Positions 1-9,038 of a DNA stretch of 57,485 nt are shown one piece after another (position 1 is the stretch's first letter; every line of letters starts with the position of its first letter). Source of the DNA: Sulfurovum sp. GTDB lineage: Bacteria > Campylobacterota > Campylobacteria > Campylobacterales > Sulfurovaceae. The stretch is taken from the NCBI GenBank assembly GCA_026989435.1, contig JALSJI010000065.1, forward strand, positions 1-57,485. Direction: 5' to 3'. The notes under the pieces were generated by a model. It was given only the letters and a program-made list of their open reading frames with translations, had not been told where the DNA came from and searched no databases. The position numbers were made by a program, and so were the translations under genes.

Positions 1-119
1 AAGAACACTTCAATACTCACCTCAAAGAGTATGAGTTCAGGTTTAATCACAGAGATGAAGATTTATACAAAGTTTTGTTAAAAATCTTTAGAAAAGAACC
101 CCTGAACTAGTCTAGACCC
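1..119 (+). mobile_element. IS1595/ISXO2-type insertion sequence, right-hand end only
   Basis: The first 119 bases look like the 3' end of an insertion sequence. They hold the last codons of a transposase and then about nine bases ending in GACCC, the likely terminal inverted repeat (GGGTC when read inward). The far end of the window, read on the minus strand, has a closely similar sequence ending in the same GACCC. The outer boundary at 119 is inferred from that similarity. The element runs off the window to the left, so its completeness is unknown. modA begins 48 bp beyond it. Confidence 0.7.
3..110 (+). CDS. IS1595-family transposase, C-terminal 35 residues (partial)
   Basis: This open frame enters from the left edge and stops at TAG (108-110). 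It reads ...HLKEYEFRFNHRDEDLY... and ends RKEPLN. An HLKE-x-EFRFNxR stretch close to the C-terminus is typical of ISXO2-like (IS1595 family) DDE transposases. The catalytic residues lie outside the window. The stretch is too short for the ORF track. Its counterpart at the right end shares FN-HLKE-EFRFNHR-EDLYK but differs elsewhere, so the two come from related and not identical elements. Confidence 0.72.
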   Translation, partial: EHFNTHLKEYEFRFNHRDEDLYKVLLKIFRKEPLN

Positions 120-167
120 TTATATTTTTTAACGATATCACGCTAGAATAGCATCTATTATAAGGCT

Positions 168-929
168 ATGAAAGGCAATGTTGTGACAAAGCTATTTTTA
201 TCTATGGTGTGTGTTGTCTTTGTATCCTTGTATGCCGGGGAGATGAAGGTTGCAGTCGCTGCGAATGCAAACGATGTCGTCAAAGCTTTAATAAAGAGTT
301 TTAAGCAGCATCATCCTCATACGCATATAGAGGTGATACTCGGCAGTTCGGGAAAGCTTACGGCACAGATTATGCATGGCGCACCTTTTGATCTTTTTTT
401 GTCTGCAAATATGGACTATCCCAACAGACTTTATAGAGTAAAAAAGGCTATCACAAAACCTATAGTCTATGCTGAGGGGGCATTGGCTATATTCTCCCGA
501 AAAAAGCGTGATTTCTGTGCTGAGATATTTGTACTTAAAGATAGAGATATACAAAAAATTGCTATTGGAAATCCTAAAACAGCCCCTTATGGAGCAGCTG
601 CTATAGATGCACTGAGAAATGCAAGGATATATGATAAAATCAAAGACAAACTGGTCTATGGAGAGTCAATCTCTCAGACGCTGGGTTATGTGATGGGTGC
701 AGCGGATATAGGTATCGTAGCAAAATCCTCTTTGTATGCCCCCTCTATGTCTCTCTATAAGGAGGCAATACATTGGACGGAGCTGGATGAAACGCTCTAT
801 ACGCCCATAAAACAGGGTATGGTTTTGTTAGAGCATGCACAGGATAATATAGAGGCAAAAGCCTTTTATGATTTTGTGAAGAGTACGGAGGCAAAGCAGA
901 TTTTAAAAAGTTACGGGTATAAAATATGA
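168..929 (+). CDS. modA: Molybdate ABC transporter, periplasmic substrate-binding protein
   Basis: ModA captures molybdate (or tungstate) in the periplasm and hands it to ModBC. The 253-residue product has an N-terminal signal peptide (about residues 1-23). It then shows typical ModA patterns: VAVAANANDVV at the start of the mature protein, GSSGKLTAQI and GAPFDLFLSAN for oxyanion binding, then PYGAAA further on. The length is normal. ATG 168 has an AAGG box a few bases upstream, and a TAGAAT -10-like hexamer lies at 144-149, just beyond the IS end. The stop codon overlaps the modB start in an ATGA, so this is the first gene of an operon. Whether the IS contributes to its transcription cannot be seen. 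Confidence 0.95.
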   Translation: MKGNVVTKLFLSMVCVVFVSLYAGEMKVAVAANANDVVKALIKSFKQHHPHTHIEVILGSSGKLTAQIMHGAPFDLFLSANMDYPNRLYRVKKAITKPIVYAEGALAIFSRKKRDFCAEIFVLKDRDIQKIAIGNPKTAPYGAAAIDALRNARIYDKIKDKLVYGESISQTLGYVMGAADIGIVAKSSLYAPSMSLYKEAIHWTELDETLYTPIKQGMVLLEHAQDNIEAKAFYDFVKSTEAKQILKSYGYKI

Positions 930-1621
930 CAGAGCTCTTTTCTATCAGTTTTTCTCCTTTTATCCTCTCTTTTAAGTTGGCAGGGTTTACGACATTGATA
1001 CTTTTTATAGCAGTATTGCCTTTTGCTTGGTGGCTTTCACAAACTAAATCCAGATTTAAACCGATTTTGGAGGCTTTGACAGCTTTGCCTATTGTCCTTC
1101 CGCCTTCTGTTTTGGGGTTTTATCTTCTAGTGCTACTCTCCCCTGATTCGGCTCTGGGTAGCTTTTTTGAGGATATGTTTGATCTTAAACTGGTTTTTTC
1201 CTTCGCAGGACTGGTGGTAGCATCGTGTTTATACTCCTTTCCTTTTATGGTACAGCCTTTGCAAAATGGTTTTGAGGGATTAAATAAACATATGCTAGAG
1301 GCATCTTATCTAGCAGGAAAATCTACGGCAAAGACACTTTTTAGCGTGGCGTTGCCAAATATCAAACCTTCACTGATGACTGCATTGATTATTACTTTTG
1401 CACATACCGTAGGCGAGTTTGGTGTGGTACTTATGGTAGGGGGGAGTATTCCCGGAGAGACAAAGGTTGCCTCTGTGGCTGTTTATGAAATGGTAGAGAC
1501 GATGGAGTACGGTGTAGCACATCTTTATGCTGCGGTAATGCTTCTAATGAGTTTTACGGTATTGCTTGGAGTGTATCTTTTCCATTATAGGAATAAAAAG
1601 AGTCTCGGTATAATCTCATGA
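926..1621 (+). CDS. modB: Molybdate ABC transporter, inner-membrane permease
   Basis: ModB forms the membrane channel of the molybdate importer. The 231-residue protein is strongly hydrophobic with about five to six membrane segments. It carries the EAA loop that contacts the ATPase (EASYLAGKSTAKTLFSVALPNIKPSL, about residues 125-150) and the typical EFGVVLMVGGSIPGET segment after it. Start and stop codons overlap those of modA and the ATPase gene by 4 nt, which indicates translational coupling within a modABC operon. Confidence 0.95.
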   Translation: MTELFSISFSPFILSFKLAGFTTLILFIAVLPFAWWLSQTKSRFKPILEALTALPIVLPPSVLGFYLLVLLSPDSALGSFFEDMFDLKLVFSFAGLVVASCLYSFPFMVQPLQNGFEGLNKHMLEASYLAGKSTAKTLFSVALPNIKPSLMTALIITFAHTVGEFGVVLMVGGSIPGETKVASVAVYEMVETMEYGVAHLYAAVMLLMSFTVLLGVYLFHYRNKKSLGIIS

Positions 1622-2421
1622 TAGCAGTCAAGATAGAAAAAGCCTTACATGGGGTACACGGCAGTATGAGACTCACGGTAGATAAGGAGATTAAAAAAGG
1701 TGATTTTGTCGCAATTATGGGAGAAAGCGGCGCAGGCAAAACAACACTGCTAAGGGTATTGGCAGGACTAGAGGATGCGCAAGAAGAGATAGTCGTAGAG
1801 GGAAGATCATGGAGCGCACTGCCTCCGCAAAAAAGAGAGATAGGTTTTGTCTTTCAGGATTATGCACTTTTTGAGAACATGAGTGTAGAAGAGAATTTGC
1901 TTTTTGTCAATAAGGAGAGAGAGCTTTGCAACAGACTTTTGGACATCACGCAGCTTAGCACCCTTAGAGAGCATAATGTTACCATGCTCAGCGGAGGACA
2001 AAAGCAGCGTGTTGCTCTGTGTCGTGCATTGATGAAGAGACCTAGAGTGCTTTTGATGGATGAACCTTTTTCTGCACTAGATACAAGTATGAAAGAGCGT
2101 TTATACGGTGAGATAAAGCAGTTGCATCAAGCATTTGGTATGACAACAATCATGGTAAGCCATGATGTCAATACGACATTTTCCCTAGCCTCTAGGGTAT
2201 GGATATTACATGAAGGTCGTATTATTTCAGACGGTACGCCACAAGAGGTATTGCTCCAAAAGAGTCCAACATACAATACAAAAGTACTTCGGATTCATAA
2301 GAGTGATACGCATACCGTTGCTACGGTATATTTTTCGGGAACCTTGCTTGAGGTTGAAGTAGATGCCGATATAAAGGTAGGAGAGATGATAGAGGTGAGC
2401 GTTAAAGGAGTGATGGTATGA
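1618..2421 (+). CDS. modC: Molybdate ABC transporter, ATP-binding subunit
   Basis: This is the cytoplasmic ATPase that powers ModB. Walker A is GESGAGKTT (about 35-43), the Q-loop VFQDYALF (78-85), the ABC signature LSGGQ (124-128), Walker B LLMDEP (145-150) and the H-loop His near 182. At 267 residues it is shorter than classical ModC. Only a short C-terminal segment (about 225-267) remains where a full MOP/TOBE molybdate-binding domain would be, so regulatory oxyanion binding may be reduced. It overlaps modB and the symporter gene by 4 nt on each side. Confidence 0.9.
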   Translation: MIAVKIEKALHGVHGSMRLTVDKEIKKGDFVAIMGESGAGKTTLLRVLAGLEDAQEEIVVEGRSWSALPPQKREIGFVFQDYALFENMSVEENLLFVNKERELCNRLLDITQLSTLREHNVTMLSGGQKQRVALCRALMKRPRVLLMDEPFSALDTSMKERLYGEIKQLHQAFGMTTIMVSHDVNTTFSLASRVWILHEGRIISDGTPQEVLLQKSPTYNTKVLRIHKSDTHTVATVYFSGTLLEVEVDADIKVGEMIEVSVKGVMV

Positions 2422-3746
2422 GTCTGACGGCTAAAGTACTGCTTGCTATGGTTTTGGGTATCGCAGTAGGATTGATACTTAATGTTACAGGAATAAATAC
2501 GGAAGGAAGTTTTATAGGGGACTATATCGTTGAGGGGCTTTTGTACGTTGTAGGAGCGATGTTTATAGCAGCACTGAAGATGTTGGTAGTGCCTTTGGTT
2601 TTTTTCTCTCTTCTCTCCGGAGTATTAGGCATCGGAGATATACGTAAGTTAGGATCCGTAGGGTTAAAGTCCTTTGGACTCTATCTTCTTACTACGGCAT
2701 TAGCAATAGCAATAGCGATAGCTTTGGCAGCTTTTACGATTCCTCTATTTGCGACACCTTCGGCAATGCCAAGTACATTTAGTACCAAAGAGGCCCCGCC
2801 TCTTTCTGATGTATTGATTCATATTATTCCGGAGAATGTGGTAGAAGCATTTGCCGCCGGTAATATGCTTCAGATTATTTTTTTCTCTATTTTGCTTGGT
2901 ATTTCCTTGCTGATGGTGGGTAAAAAAGCACACAGCATTGCTGAGGGGATAGAGGTAATGAACGAAGCGATGATGCATATGGTTCATATGGTCATGTCTA
3001 TAGCTCCTTATGCAGTCTTTGCACTCTTGGCAAAAGCAGTAGCACAGTTGGGTTTAGATCTTTTAATGCAACTTGCCGTATATGTTTTAGTGCTTGTTGC
3101 TGCATTAATGTTTCACCTTTTTGGCACGCTTATGTTGACACTAAAGATCCTTTCAGGCTTAAATCCAAAAATATTTTTAGAGAAGATACGAGATGCCCAA
3201 ATATTTGCATTTTCTACCGCATCTTCCAATGCTACCATGCCGGTTACTTTACGTTCAGTGACAAAACGTATGGGAGTTGACAACTCGGTTGCCTCTTTTA
3301 CCGTTCCTTTCGGTGCAACCATCAACATGGACGGCACAGCCATTATGCAAGGGGTAGCGACTGTTTTTATAGCCAATGTTTACAATATAGATTTAGGTAT
3401 TATCGGTTATCTCACCGTCATACTTATGTCGGTACTGGCTTCTATAGGTACAGCGGGGGTGCCGGGTGTCGGACTTATTATGCTTTCGATGGTCTTTGTG
3501 CAAGTAGGACTTCCCGTAGAGGGAATAGGGCTTATCTTGGGTGTTGACAGGCTACTTGACATGGTACGCACTTCTGTTAATGTTACAGGGGATGCAGTGG
3601 TGACTTGTATCGTTGCCAAGAGTGAAGAGGAGATAGATCTAAAGGTGTTTTCTGACGAAGATGCAGGTTTAGTAGAAGAACTAGAGATAGACGATGCCGG
3701 TGAAGATGCTTTGGCCGATGCGGTGCGTAAGGTGGAAGAGAGTTAA
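2418..3746 (+). CDS. Dicarboxylate/amino acid:cation symporter (DAACS family)
   Basis: This 442-residue polytopic membrane protein belongs to the glutamate/aspartate/C4-dicarboxylate symporters (GltP/GltT type). Visible hallmarks are the serine-rich re-entrant loop, here SSNATMPVTL (about 270), and the NMDGT substrate/cation motif in ATINMDGTAIMQG (about 300). The hydrophobic profile of about eight helices plus hairpins fits. The C-terminal tail is acidic. The start overlaps the modC stop by 4 nt, so it is co-transcribed with the molybdate transporter, an unusual partnership. The substrate (glutamate, aspartate, succinate or fumarate) cannot be told from sequence. Confidence 0.92.
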   Translation: MSLTAKVLLAMVLGIAVGLILNVTGINTEGSFIGDYIVEGLLYVVGAMFIAALKMLVVPLVFFSLLSGVLGIGDIRKLGSVGLKSFGLYLLTTALAIAIAIALAAFTIPLFATPSAMPSTFSTKEAPPLSDVLIHIIPENVVEAFAAGNMLQIIFFSILLGISLLMVGKKAHSIAEGIEVMNEAMMHMVHMVMSIAPYAVFALLAKAVAQLGLDLLMQLAVYVLVLVAALMFHLFGTLMLTLKILSGLNPKIFLEKIRDAQIFAFSTASSNATMPVTLRSVTKRMGVDNSVASFTVPFGATINMDGTAIMQGVATVFIANVYNIDLGIIGYLTVILMSVLASIGTAGVPGVGLIMLSMVFVQVGLPVEGIGLILGVDRLLDMVRTSVNVTGDAVVTCIVAKSEEEIDLKVFSDEDAGLVEELEIDDAGEDALADAVRKVEES

Positions 3747-3806
3747 GCATGTAATCCATACAGAGATATTTCGGTTTTACATCCAAAAGGGTATCTCTTT
3801 TCTTTT

Positions 3807-4604
3807 TTATTTTGTATTGGATACCGTTTTTTTATTTTTCAATGACCATAGTATCCATCCTATCCCAAGCAAAATAAACGGTATGCTGAGAATTTGACCT
3901 GTGGTAAACGGCAGAGTCGTCGTATAGTCTGCTTGGTGTGTTTTAAGGTATTCTAAAAAAAATCGTGTCGTAAATACATAGCTTAAAAAGATACCGGGTA
4001 TTATTTTGGTGCTAAGAGAGTGGGAGACTTTTTTATAAATAAGTAGCAAAACAAAGAAGAGCAGAAGATACACGGATGCCTCGTAGAGTTGTACGGGATG
4101 ACGTGGAAGTGTATCGAAACGTTCAAAAATGACAGCCCAAGGCCGATTACTTTGGATACCTACAATTTCAGAGTTAAAAAAGTTTCCAATCCGTATCATC
4201 GTTGCAGCAAGAGCTCCCGGTATAGCAATACGTGAAACCAGCCAGTTAAATGAGAGTGTGTAGCGTTTTGCAAAAATATAAAGTGCCAAAAGTACACCAA
4301 GAAGACCGCCATGGCTTGCAAGCCCCCCTTTCCAAACATAGAGTATCTCTAGAGGATTGTTAAGATAATACTCCGGTTGATAGGCCAGTGTATGCATCAG
4401 TCTAGCACCTACTACGGTACCTATCATGACATAGACCAATAGAGTGTCAAGTATTTCTGGATTTTTGTGCTCTTGTTGAAAAATTTTTTGGAGTATCAGT
4501 AGGCCTATAAAAAAAGCTCCTACAAAAAGAAGACTGTACCAACGCAACTGAAGCGAACCTATATGTAGCAGTACAGGATCAATATTCCAAACAAAATATT
4601 CCAT
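3807..4604 (-). CDS. lgt: Prolipoprotein diacylglyceryl transferase
   Basis: Lgt transfers diacylglycerol from phosphatidylglycerol to the lipobox cysteine of pre-lipoproteins at the inner membrane, the first step of lipoprotein maturation. The 265-residue protein has about seven membrane segments. It carries the Lgt signature (RIGNFFNSEIVG, about 138-149), the HGG motif (98-100) and RHPVQLYEA. Several lipoproteins in this window (LptE, the 18579 and 21412 products) are potential substrates. The gene converges on the symporter gene with about 60 bp between them. ATG is at 4604. Confidence 0.96.
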   Translation of the reverse strand: MEYFVWNIDPVLLHIGSLQLRWYSLLFVGAFFIGLLILQKIFQQEHKNPEILDTLLVYVMIGTVVGARLMHTLAYQPEYYLNNPLEILYVWKGGLASHGGLLGVLLALYIFAKRYTLSFNWLVSRIAIPGALAATMIRIGNFFNSEIVGIQSNRPWAVIFERFDTLPRHPVQLYEASVYLLLFFVLLLIYKKVSHSLSTKIIPGIFLSYVFTTRFFLEYLKTHQADYTTTLPFTTGQILSIPFILLGIGWILWSLKNKKTVSNTK

Positions 4605-4700
4605 AAAAACATACCTTTTTTGTTTGGGGTATTATACTTGAAATTGATTAATGTGCTTCCATTCCAATAGCTATTTAGAGACTATTAATCTAATTCAAAC

Positions 4701-4741
4701 TATAATACCTAATAAAAGTTATTTGTAAGGTATAATCGTTC
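4701..4741 (+). promoter_or_regulatory. Promoter region with two TATAAT boxes before the GGDEF gene
   Basis: A perfect TATAAT lies at 4701-4706. A second lies at 4731-4736, only five bases before the ATG at 4742. The upstream box would give a short leader containing TAAGG (4726-4730) as ribosome binding site. The downstream box would give an almost leaderless transcript. No clear -35 is visible, as is common in Campylobacterota. Confidence 0.5.
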
Positions 4742-5254
4742 ATGGAACAGGAAAAATTGAGATTTAAAGATGCAGCGACGGGTATTTATAGCAGAGATTA
4801 TTTTTTGGAGACCGGGGAGTATCTTCTTGCTTTGGCAACAAGGGGCAAAGCCCCTTTGACAATCTGTGCCGTTGATATTGACTATTTAAACAGAGTGAAT
4901 GAAGTGTTTGGAAAGAGAATCGGAGATGAGGTCATCAAAACTGTAGCAATGACCGTGGATTTAAAATCCCGTAGAAGTGATTTGGCAGGATATCTCGGCG
5001 CAGGGACTATCGGCCTTATTCTCTATGATATATCCGGTGTAAATACCGGTATGGTGCTTAACGGTTTACGTAAAAAAGTAGAATATGCGATTAAAAATCT
5101 CAACTACCCAAAACTTAAAGCAACCGTGAGTATAGGTGCCTGTATGATACAGGGCGAAATGGATAAAGAGAAACTGGAAGTTATATATAAACGTGCCTTT
5201 ACAGCACTCAAGAATGCAAAAGAGGCAGGCAGAAACAAGGTTGTTGTATATTAG
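4742..5254 (+). CDS. Stand-alone degenerate GGDEF-domain protein
   Basis: The 170 residues form a single GGDEF (diguanylate cyclase) fold with no sensor domain. The opening DAATGIYSRDYF matches the D-x-x-TG-L-x-N-R-x-x-F start of the family. The metal-binding DID (45-47) and GDEV helix are present. Where GGDEF is expected there is GAGTI (86-90), so the signature acids are lost and cyclase activity is unlikely. The inhibitory-site motif RxxD is present as RRSD (77-80) at the correct spacing before it. Family knowledge says GGDEF proteins with a dead active site and an intact I-site can act as c-di-GMP receptors. That role is an inference here. It converges on trpA with a 4-bp overlap. Confidence 0.85.
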   Translation: MEQEKLRFKDAATGIYSRDYFLETGEYLLALATRGKAPLTICAVDIDYLNRVNEVFGKRIGDEVIKTVAMTVDLKSRRSDLAGYLGAGTIGLILYDISGVNTGMVLNGLRKKVEYAIKNLNYPKLKATVSIGACMIQGEMDKEKLEVIYKRAFTALKNAKEAGRNKVVVY

Positions 5255-5988
5255 TTGATTTTCTCTTTTATCTCTTTTGCAATAGCAGCAATGTTTTGAA
5301 TCTTTTGCGTATTGTTTAGACGCTCATCCAAAAGTACTTTGACAAAAGCAGATCCTACAATCACACCATCTACATTTTTGGCCTTTTTTTTAGCAGTATG
5401 CCGGTCAACACCGAATCCCACATAGATAGGGGTATGCGAGTACTCCCTAATATGCTCAATCACAGGCTGTAAATTTTCACTGTTTCCCGCACCCGTAATG
5501 CCCGTGTAGGCAACAAGATAGATGAATTTTTTACTGTTTTCGACTATCTCTTTGATCCGTCTTTTAGGGTCTGTGGGCGCTATAAAATCTATCAGATTCA
5601 GTCCTGCAGCCTCTATGGCAGTTTTATAGGGTCTTGCCTCTTCTAGAGGCAAATCAGGGATTATGAAACCGTTTACTCCTCTCTCTTGGGCTCTGGCAAT
5701 AAAGTACTCCATACCTTTATGATAAAAAGGATTAAAGTATCCCATCCAGAGTGTATCAATATGCGGTGCTATCTGGGCAGAAACTTCAAAGAGATGTTCC
5801 AGTTTAAAACCATTTTGCAAAGCTTTGAGATTGGCGGCTTCTATCACGGGACCGTCTGCTACGGGGTCGGAGAACGGCATACCCAGTTCCAGTGTATCTA
5901 CACCGGCTTCTTTGAGGGCTATGGCTACGTCTTTAGTAAAGTCCAATGAGGGCAGACCCGTAGTAATATAAGCAACTAATTTTTTCAA
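5251..5988 (-). CDS. trpA: Tryptophan synthase alpha chain
   Basis: TrpA cleaves indole-3-glycerol phosphate to indole and glyceraldehyde-3-phosphate, and normally channels indole to TrpB. The 245-residue TIM barrel has the catalytic Glu in LELGMPFSDP (E34), the catalytic Asp in VADGP (D45) and the phosphate-binding loops YTGITGAG and VGFGVD. The length is slightly short but normal. trpB is not adjacent, so the trp genes are scattered here. The stop overlaps the convergent GGDEF gene. A TATAAT on the minus strand lies about 20 bp upstream of its ATG. Confidence 0.96.
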   Translation of the reverse strand: MKKLVAYITTGLPSLDFTKDVAIALKEAGVDTLELGMPFSDPVADGPVIEAANLKALQNGFKLEHLFEVSAQIAPHIDTLWMGYFNPFYHKGMEYFIARAQERGVNGFIIPDLPLEEARPYKTAIEAAGLNLIDFIAPTDPKRRIKEIVENSKKFIYLVAYTGITGAGNSENLQPVIEHIREYSHTPIYVGFGVDRHTAKKKAKNVDGVIVGSAFVKVLLDERLNNTQKIQNIAAIAKEIKEKIN

Positions 5989-6069
5989 TATATCTTCTTC
6001 ATATTATAGTTTTTAACATTATATGATAAAATGAGTAAAAATATTATATAGAATTAAAGAGTATCTAAA

Positions 6070-6129
6070 ATGACAGCACTATTTACTATGGATGATTTAC
6101 TGTCTATGAAACCCCAAAGGAGTTTCTAG
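6070..6129 (+). CDS. Possible 19-codon leader ORF before panB
   Basis: An ATG-started frame of 19 codons (MTALFTMDD...QRSF) ends in TAG, whose G is also the first base of the panB GTG start. An AAGAG sequence lies about 10 bases upstream. It is too short for the ORF track and resembles no family I know. It could couple translation to panB, or be chance. Confidence 0.3.
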   Translation: MTALFTMDDLLSMKPQRSF

Positions 6130-6941
6130 TGAGTATACATACCCCTAAGATAGACAAAAAAATAACCTTGACAACGATAGCTAAAATGAAAGGCAAAGAA
6201 CCTATTACGATGATTACTGCCTATGATGCACTCTTTGCAAAACTTTTTGACGGTGAAGTAGAGATGATACTTGTAGGCGATAGTTTGAATATGAGTTTTT
6301 TGGGAAAAGAGGATACCCTCTCGGCTACTATGGATCAGATGATTTACCATACACAGGCAGTCTGTAATGGGGCAAAGCGTTCTTTGGTTGTGTTGGATAT
6401 GCCGTTTGGTTCATACGCAACGGTGGAAGACGCGATACACAATGCAACCAGGGCTTATCGGCAAACCAACGCACAAGCCGTCAAAATAGAGGGTGGAAAG
6501 GAACGGGCTCATATCGTGGAGGCATTGACAAAAAACTCCATAGCGGTACTAGGTCATATAGGTTTAATGCCACAGTTTTTACGAAGTGACGGAGCCTATA
6601 AAATACGCGGTAAAGATAAAACGGATATCAAAAAATTGGTAGAAGATGCGAAGGCATTAGAGAAGGCGGGCGTATTTGCTCTTGTAATTGAGGGAGTAAA
6701 AGAGGCGGCAGCACTTGCTGTTACCGAAGCGGTTTCTATTCCTACCATAGGTATAGGTGCAGGAAATGTCACAGACGGACAAGTCTTGGTTTGGTCTGAT
6801 ATGTTTGACTTTTTTGAGGCCTTTACACCCAAGTTTGTGAAGAAGTACGGCGCAGGAGCAAAGATGATTCGAGAAGGACTTCAGACATATAGAGATGAGG
6901 TAAAAAGTCGCACATTCCCATCCAAGGAATATACCTATTAA
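6129..6941 (+). CDS. panB: 3-methyl-2-oxobutanoate hydroxymethyltransferase
   Basis: PanB makes ketopantoate from alpha-ketoisovalerate and 5,10-methylene-tetrahydrofolate, the first committed step of pantothenate and CoA synthesis. The 270-residue protein shows [14 protein letters not shown], the metal-binding VGDSLNM, the [12 protein letters not shown] helix, VKIEGG and GHIGLMPQ, all standard PanB landmarks. Translation begins at GTG 6129, supported by AAAGGAG seven bases before it. Its last codon overlaps the ruvB start by one base (TAATG). Confidence 0.96.
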   Translation: MSIHTPKIDKKITLTTIAKMKGKEPITMITAYDALFAKLFDGEVEMILVGDSLNMSFLGKEDTLSATMDQMIYHTQAVCNGAKRSLVVLDMPFGSYATVEDAIHNATRAYRQTNAQAVKIEGGKERAHIVEALTKNSIAVLGHIGLMPQFLRSDGAYKIRGKDKTDIKKLVEDAKALEKAGVFALVIEGVKEAAALAVTEAVSIPTIGIGAGNVTDGQVLVWSDMFDFFEAFTPKFVKKYGAGAKMIREGLQTYRDEVKSRTFPSKEYTY

Positions 6942-7951
6942 TGGAACGCATGGTTGAGATAGAACGTTTTGAAGAAGAGAGCTCTTATGAGACGACACTT
7001 CGTCCCTCTTCATGGGATGAATATATTGGACAGGAGAAAATCAAAAAAAATCTCAAGGTTTTTATAGAGGCGAGTAAAAAACGCAATGAGGCTTTAGATC
7101 ATATTCTATTTTTTGGTCCTCCCGGACTCGGTAAAACAACCATTGCCAATATCATTGCCGCTCAGATGCATGCAAATATTAAGACTACGGCTGCACCTAT
7201 GATTGAAAAAGCAGGGGATTTGGCAGCGCTGCTTACCAATATTGAAGAGGGTGATATTCTCTTTATAGATGAGATACATAGAATGTCTCCTGCCATAGAG
7301 GAGATACTCTACCCTGCAATGGAAGATTTTAGGCTGGATATTATTATAGGTTCAGGACCTGCGGCGCAAACAGTCAAGATAGACTTGCCCAGGTTCACGC
7401 TTATTGGTGCTACTACTAGAGCGGGAATGCTCTCTAATCCTTTGCGTGAACGCTTTGGGATGCATTTTAGAATGCAATTTTATACTGCGGAAGAGTTGGC
7501 GCAAATTATCACTCAAGCATCACGTAAATTGGAGAAAGAAACCCAAAAAGATGCAGCATTAGAGATAGCAAAACGTAGTCGCGGAACACCGCGTATTTCC
7601 CTACGGCTGCTTAAGAGGGTACGTGATTTTGCCGAGGTGCTTGATGAAAAAGAGATTTCACTACACAGAGCGAGATATGCACTTGATCAGTTAGGGGTCA
7701 ATAGCTTAGGCTTTGATGAACAGGATATAGAGCTATTAGAATTGCTTATTAGTGCAAAAAATAAACCGATAGGGCTTAATACTATCAGTGCAGCGCTGAG
7801 TGAAGACGAGGGGACGATCGAAGATGTCTTAGAGCCCTATCTCATAGCAAACGGATATATTGAACGCACAGCCAGAGGACGTATAGCCACACAAAAGACC
7901 TATACCTACTTTAAGCTAAACGGTAAAGATAGAGGTTTGTTTGATGAATAA
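6941..7951 (+). CDS. ruvB: Holliday junction branch-migration helicase RuvB
   Basis: RuvB is the hexameric AAA+ motor that drives branch migration with RuvA during recombination repair. The 336 residues contain Walker [10 protein letters not shown] (59-67), Walker B FIDEIHR, sensor 1 (GATTRAG), the arginine finger region NPLRERFG and the C-terminal winged helix (RTARGRIAT). The length is typical. It overlaps panB by one base and the next gene by a few bases. ruvA and ruvC are not in the window. Confidence 0.97.
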   Translation: MERMVEIERFEEESSYETTLRPSSWDEYIGQEKIKKNLKVFIEASKKRNEALDHILFFGPPGLGKTTIANIIAAQMHANIKTTAAPMIEKAGDLAALLTNIEEGDILFIDEIHRMSPAIEEILYPAMEDFRLDIIIGSGPAAQTVKIDLPRFTLIGATTRAGMLSNPLRERFGMHFRMQFYTAEELAQIITQASRKLEKETQKDAALEIAKRSRGTPRISLRLLKRVRDFAEVLDEKEISLHRARYALDQLGVNSLGFDEQDIELLELLISAKNKPIGLNTISAALSEDEGTIEDVLEPYLIANGYIERTARGRIATQKTYTYFKLNGKDRGLFDE

Positions 7952-8963
7952 ATCAACCCTTTTGATTACAGTACTGTTTGTTTTGGGATTAATGGGAGCA
8001 TACTCTGTCTACCAGCCTTTTTTACTCTCTATTACCGTTGCGATGCTGCTGACGATGGCAACGTTTAACTTGAGTAAAAAATTACTCTCTTTTACACACT
8101 CGGCAAAGGTATCTTCCGTGATTTCAACGATGTTGCTTTCGTTGTTGCTTTTTGCGCCTATTGTCTATTTGGGTACCATCGGGGTTGATTATATCTATAG
8201 ACTTGACAATGAAGGAATCAAAGAGACAATATACACGGTAAAAACATTTATAGAGCAGTTTCCCCTGCTTAAAGGTTTTAGTCAGCAGTATCTAAACGAT
8301 ATAAAGATTACAGAGTATATTCAGGACTCTACACACTATATCACGGCAGTGGGAAGTGCAGGATTAGGGTTTATGAAAAATATGTTTTTTGTGGTGGTCT
8401 TTTATTTTTTTATCAACTTCTACGGTGATCGATTTTTTGAGATATTGCTGGCACTGTTGCCTGTCTCTTCAGTCAAAGGGGCACGTATGATACAAGAGGT
8501 CTCCGCAACCATGCAGGTGGTATTTTACTCTATTATCGTTACGGCAATTTTAGAGGGATTTCTCTTTGGGGTTATCGTAAGTTATTTTGGTTTTAACGGT
8601 TTGTTTTTTGGAGTGATTTATGGATTTGCATCGCTGATTCCTATTATCGGAGGAGTCATTGTATGGGCACCGGTGTCACTGTATGCATGGACAAAGATTG
8701 ACACGCACGCTGCTATCGTGATTGCTTCATACTCGGTGATAATGATTTCAGTTATTGCAGATACGTTTTTAAAACCGATGATAATTAAAGTGATTAAAGA
8801 GGATTTTTTAAAAAGTACCGTCCAAATCTCTTCTGCGGTGATCTTCTTTTCTATACTTGCAGGCATGAGCACACATGGGTTCTGGGGTATGATACTAGGT
8901 CCTGCCGTTACCTCATTTTTAATTGCTATTACAAAAGTATATTTAGACTACAGTGAGAAATAA
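7944..8963 (+). CDS. AI-2E/PerM-family membrane transporter
   Basis: This is a roughly 339-residue integral membrane protein of the UPF0118/AI-2E transporter family. It has paired N-terminal helices, a soluble middle region (about 90-140), then a block of C-terminal helices. These include the [19 protein letters not shown] motif, which matches the family's conserved PxxG segment. The ATG at 7944 is preferred over the TTG at 7941. The start overlaps the ruvB end. Despite the family name, most members are not autoinducer exporters, and some move sodium or protons. The substrate is unknown. Confidence 0.88.
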   Translation: MNKSTLLITVLFVLGLMGAYSVYQPFLLSITVAMLLTMATFNLSKKLLSFTHSAKVSSVISTMLLSLLLFAPIVYLGTIGVDYIYRLDNEGIKETIYTVKTFIEQFPLLKGFSQQYLNDIKITEYIQDSTHYITAVGSAGLGFMKNMFFVVVFYFFINFYGDRFFEILLALLPVSSVKGARMIQEVSATMQVVFYSIIVTAILEGFLFGVIVSYFGFNGLFFGVIYGFASLIPIIGGVIVWAPVSLYAWTKIDTHAAIVIASYSVIMISVIADTFLKPMIIKVIKEDFLKSTVQISSAVIFFSILAGMSTHGFWGMILGPAVTSFLIAITKVYLDYSEK

Positions 8964-9038
8964 ATAGGTATTAATCAGTGATTAAATATAATACTTTACA
9001 ATAAGTCATAAACCTTATTTGATCAAGAAGGATATACC

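Noticed and set aside
3762-3798. AGAGATA/TATCTCT pair followed by a T-run as a terminator between the symporter gene and lgt
   Set aside because: The stem is only seven AT-rich pairs around a loop of 23 bases; too weak to list as a feature.
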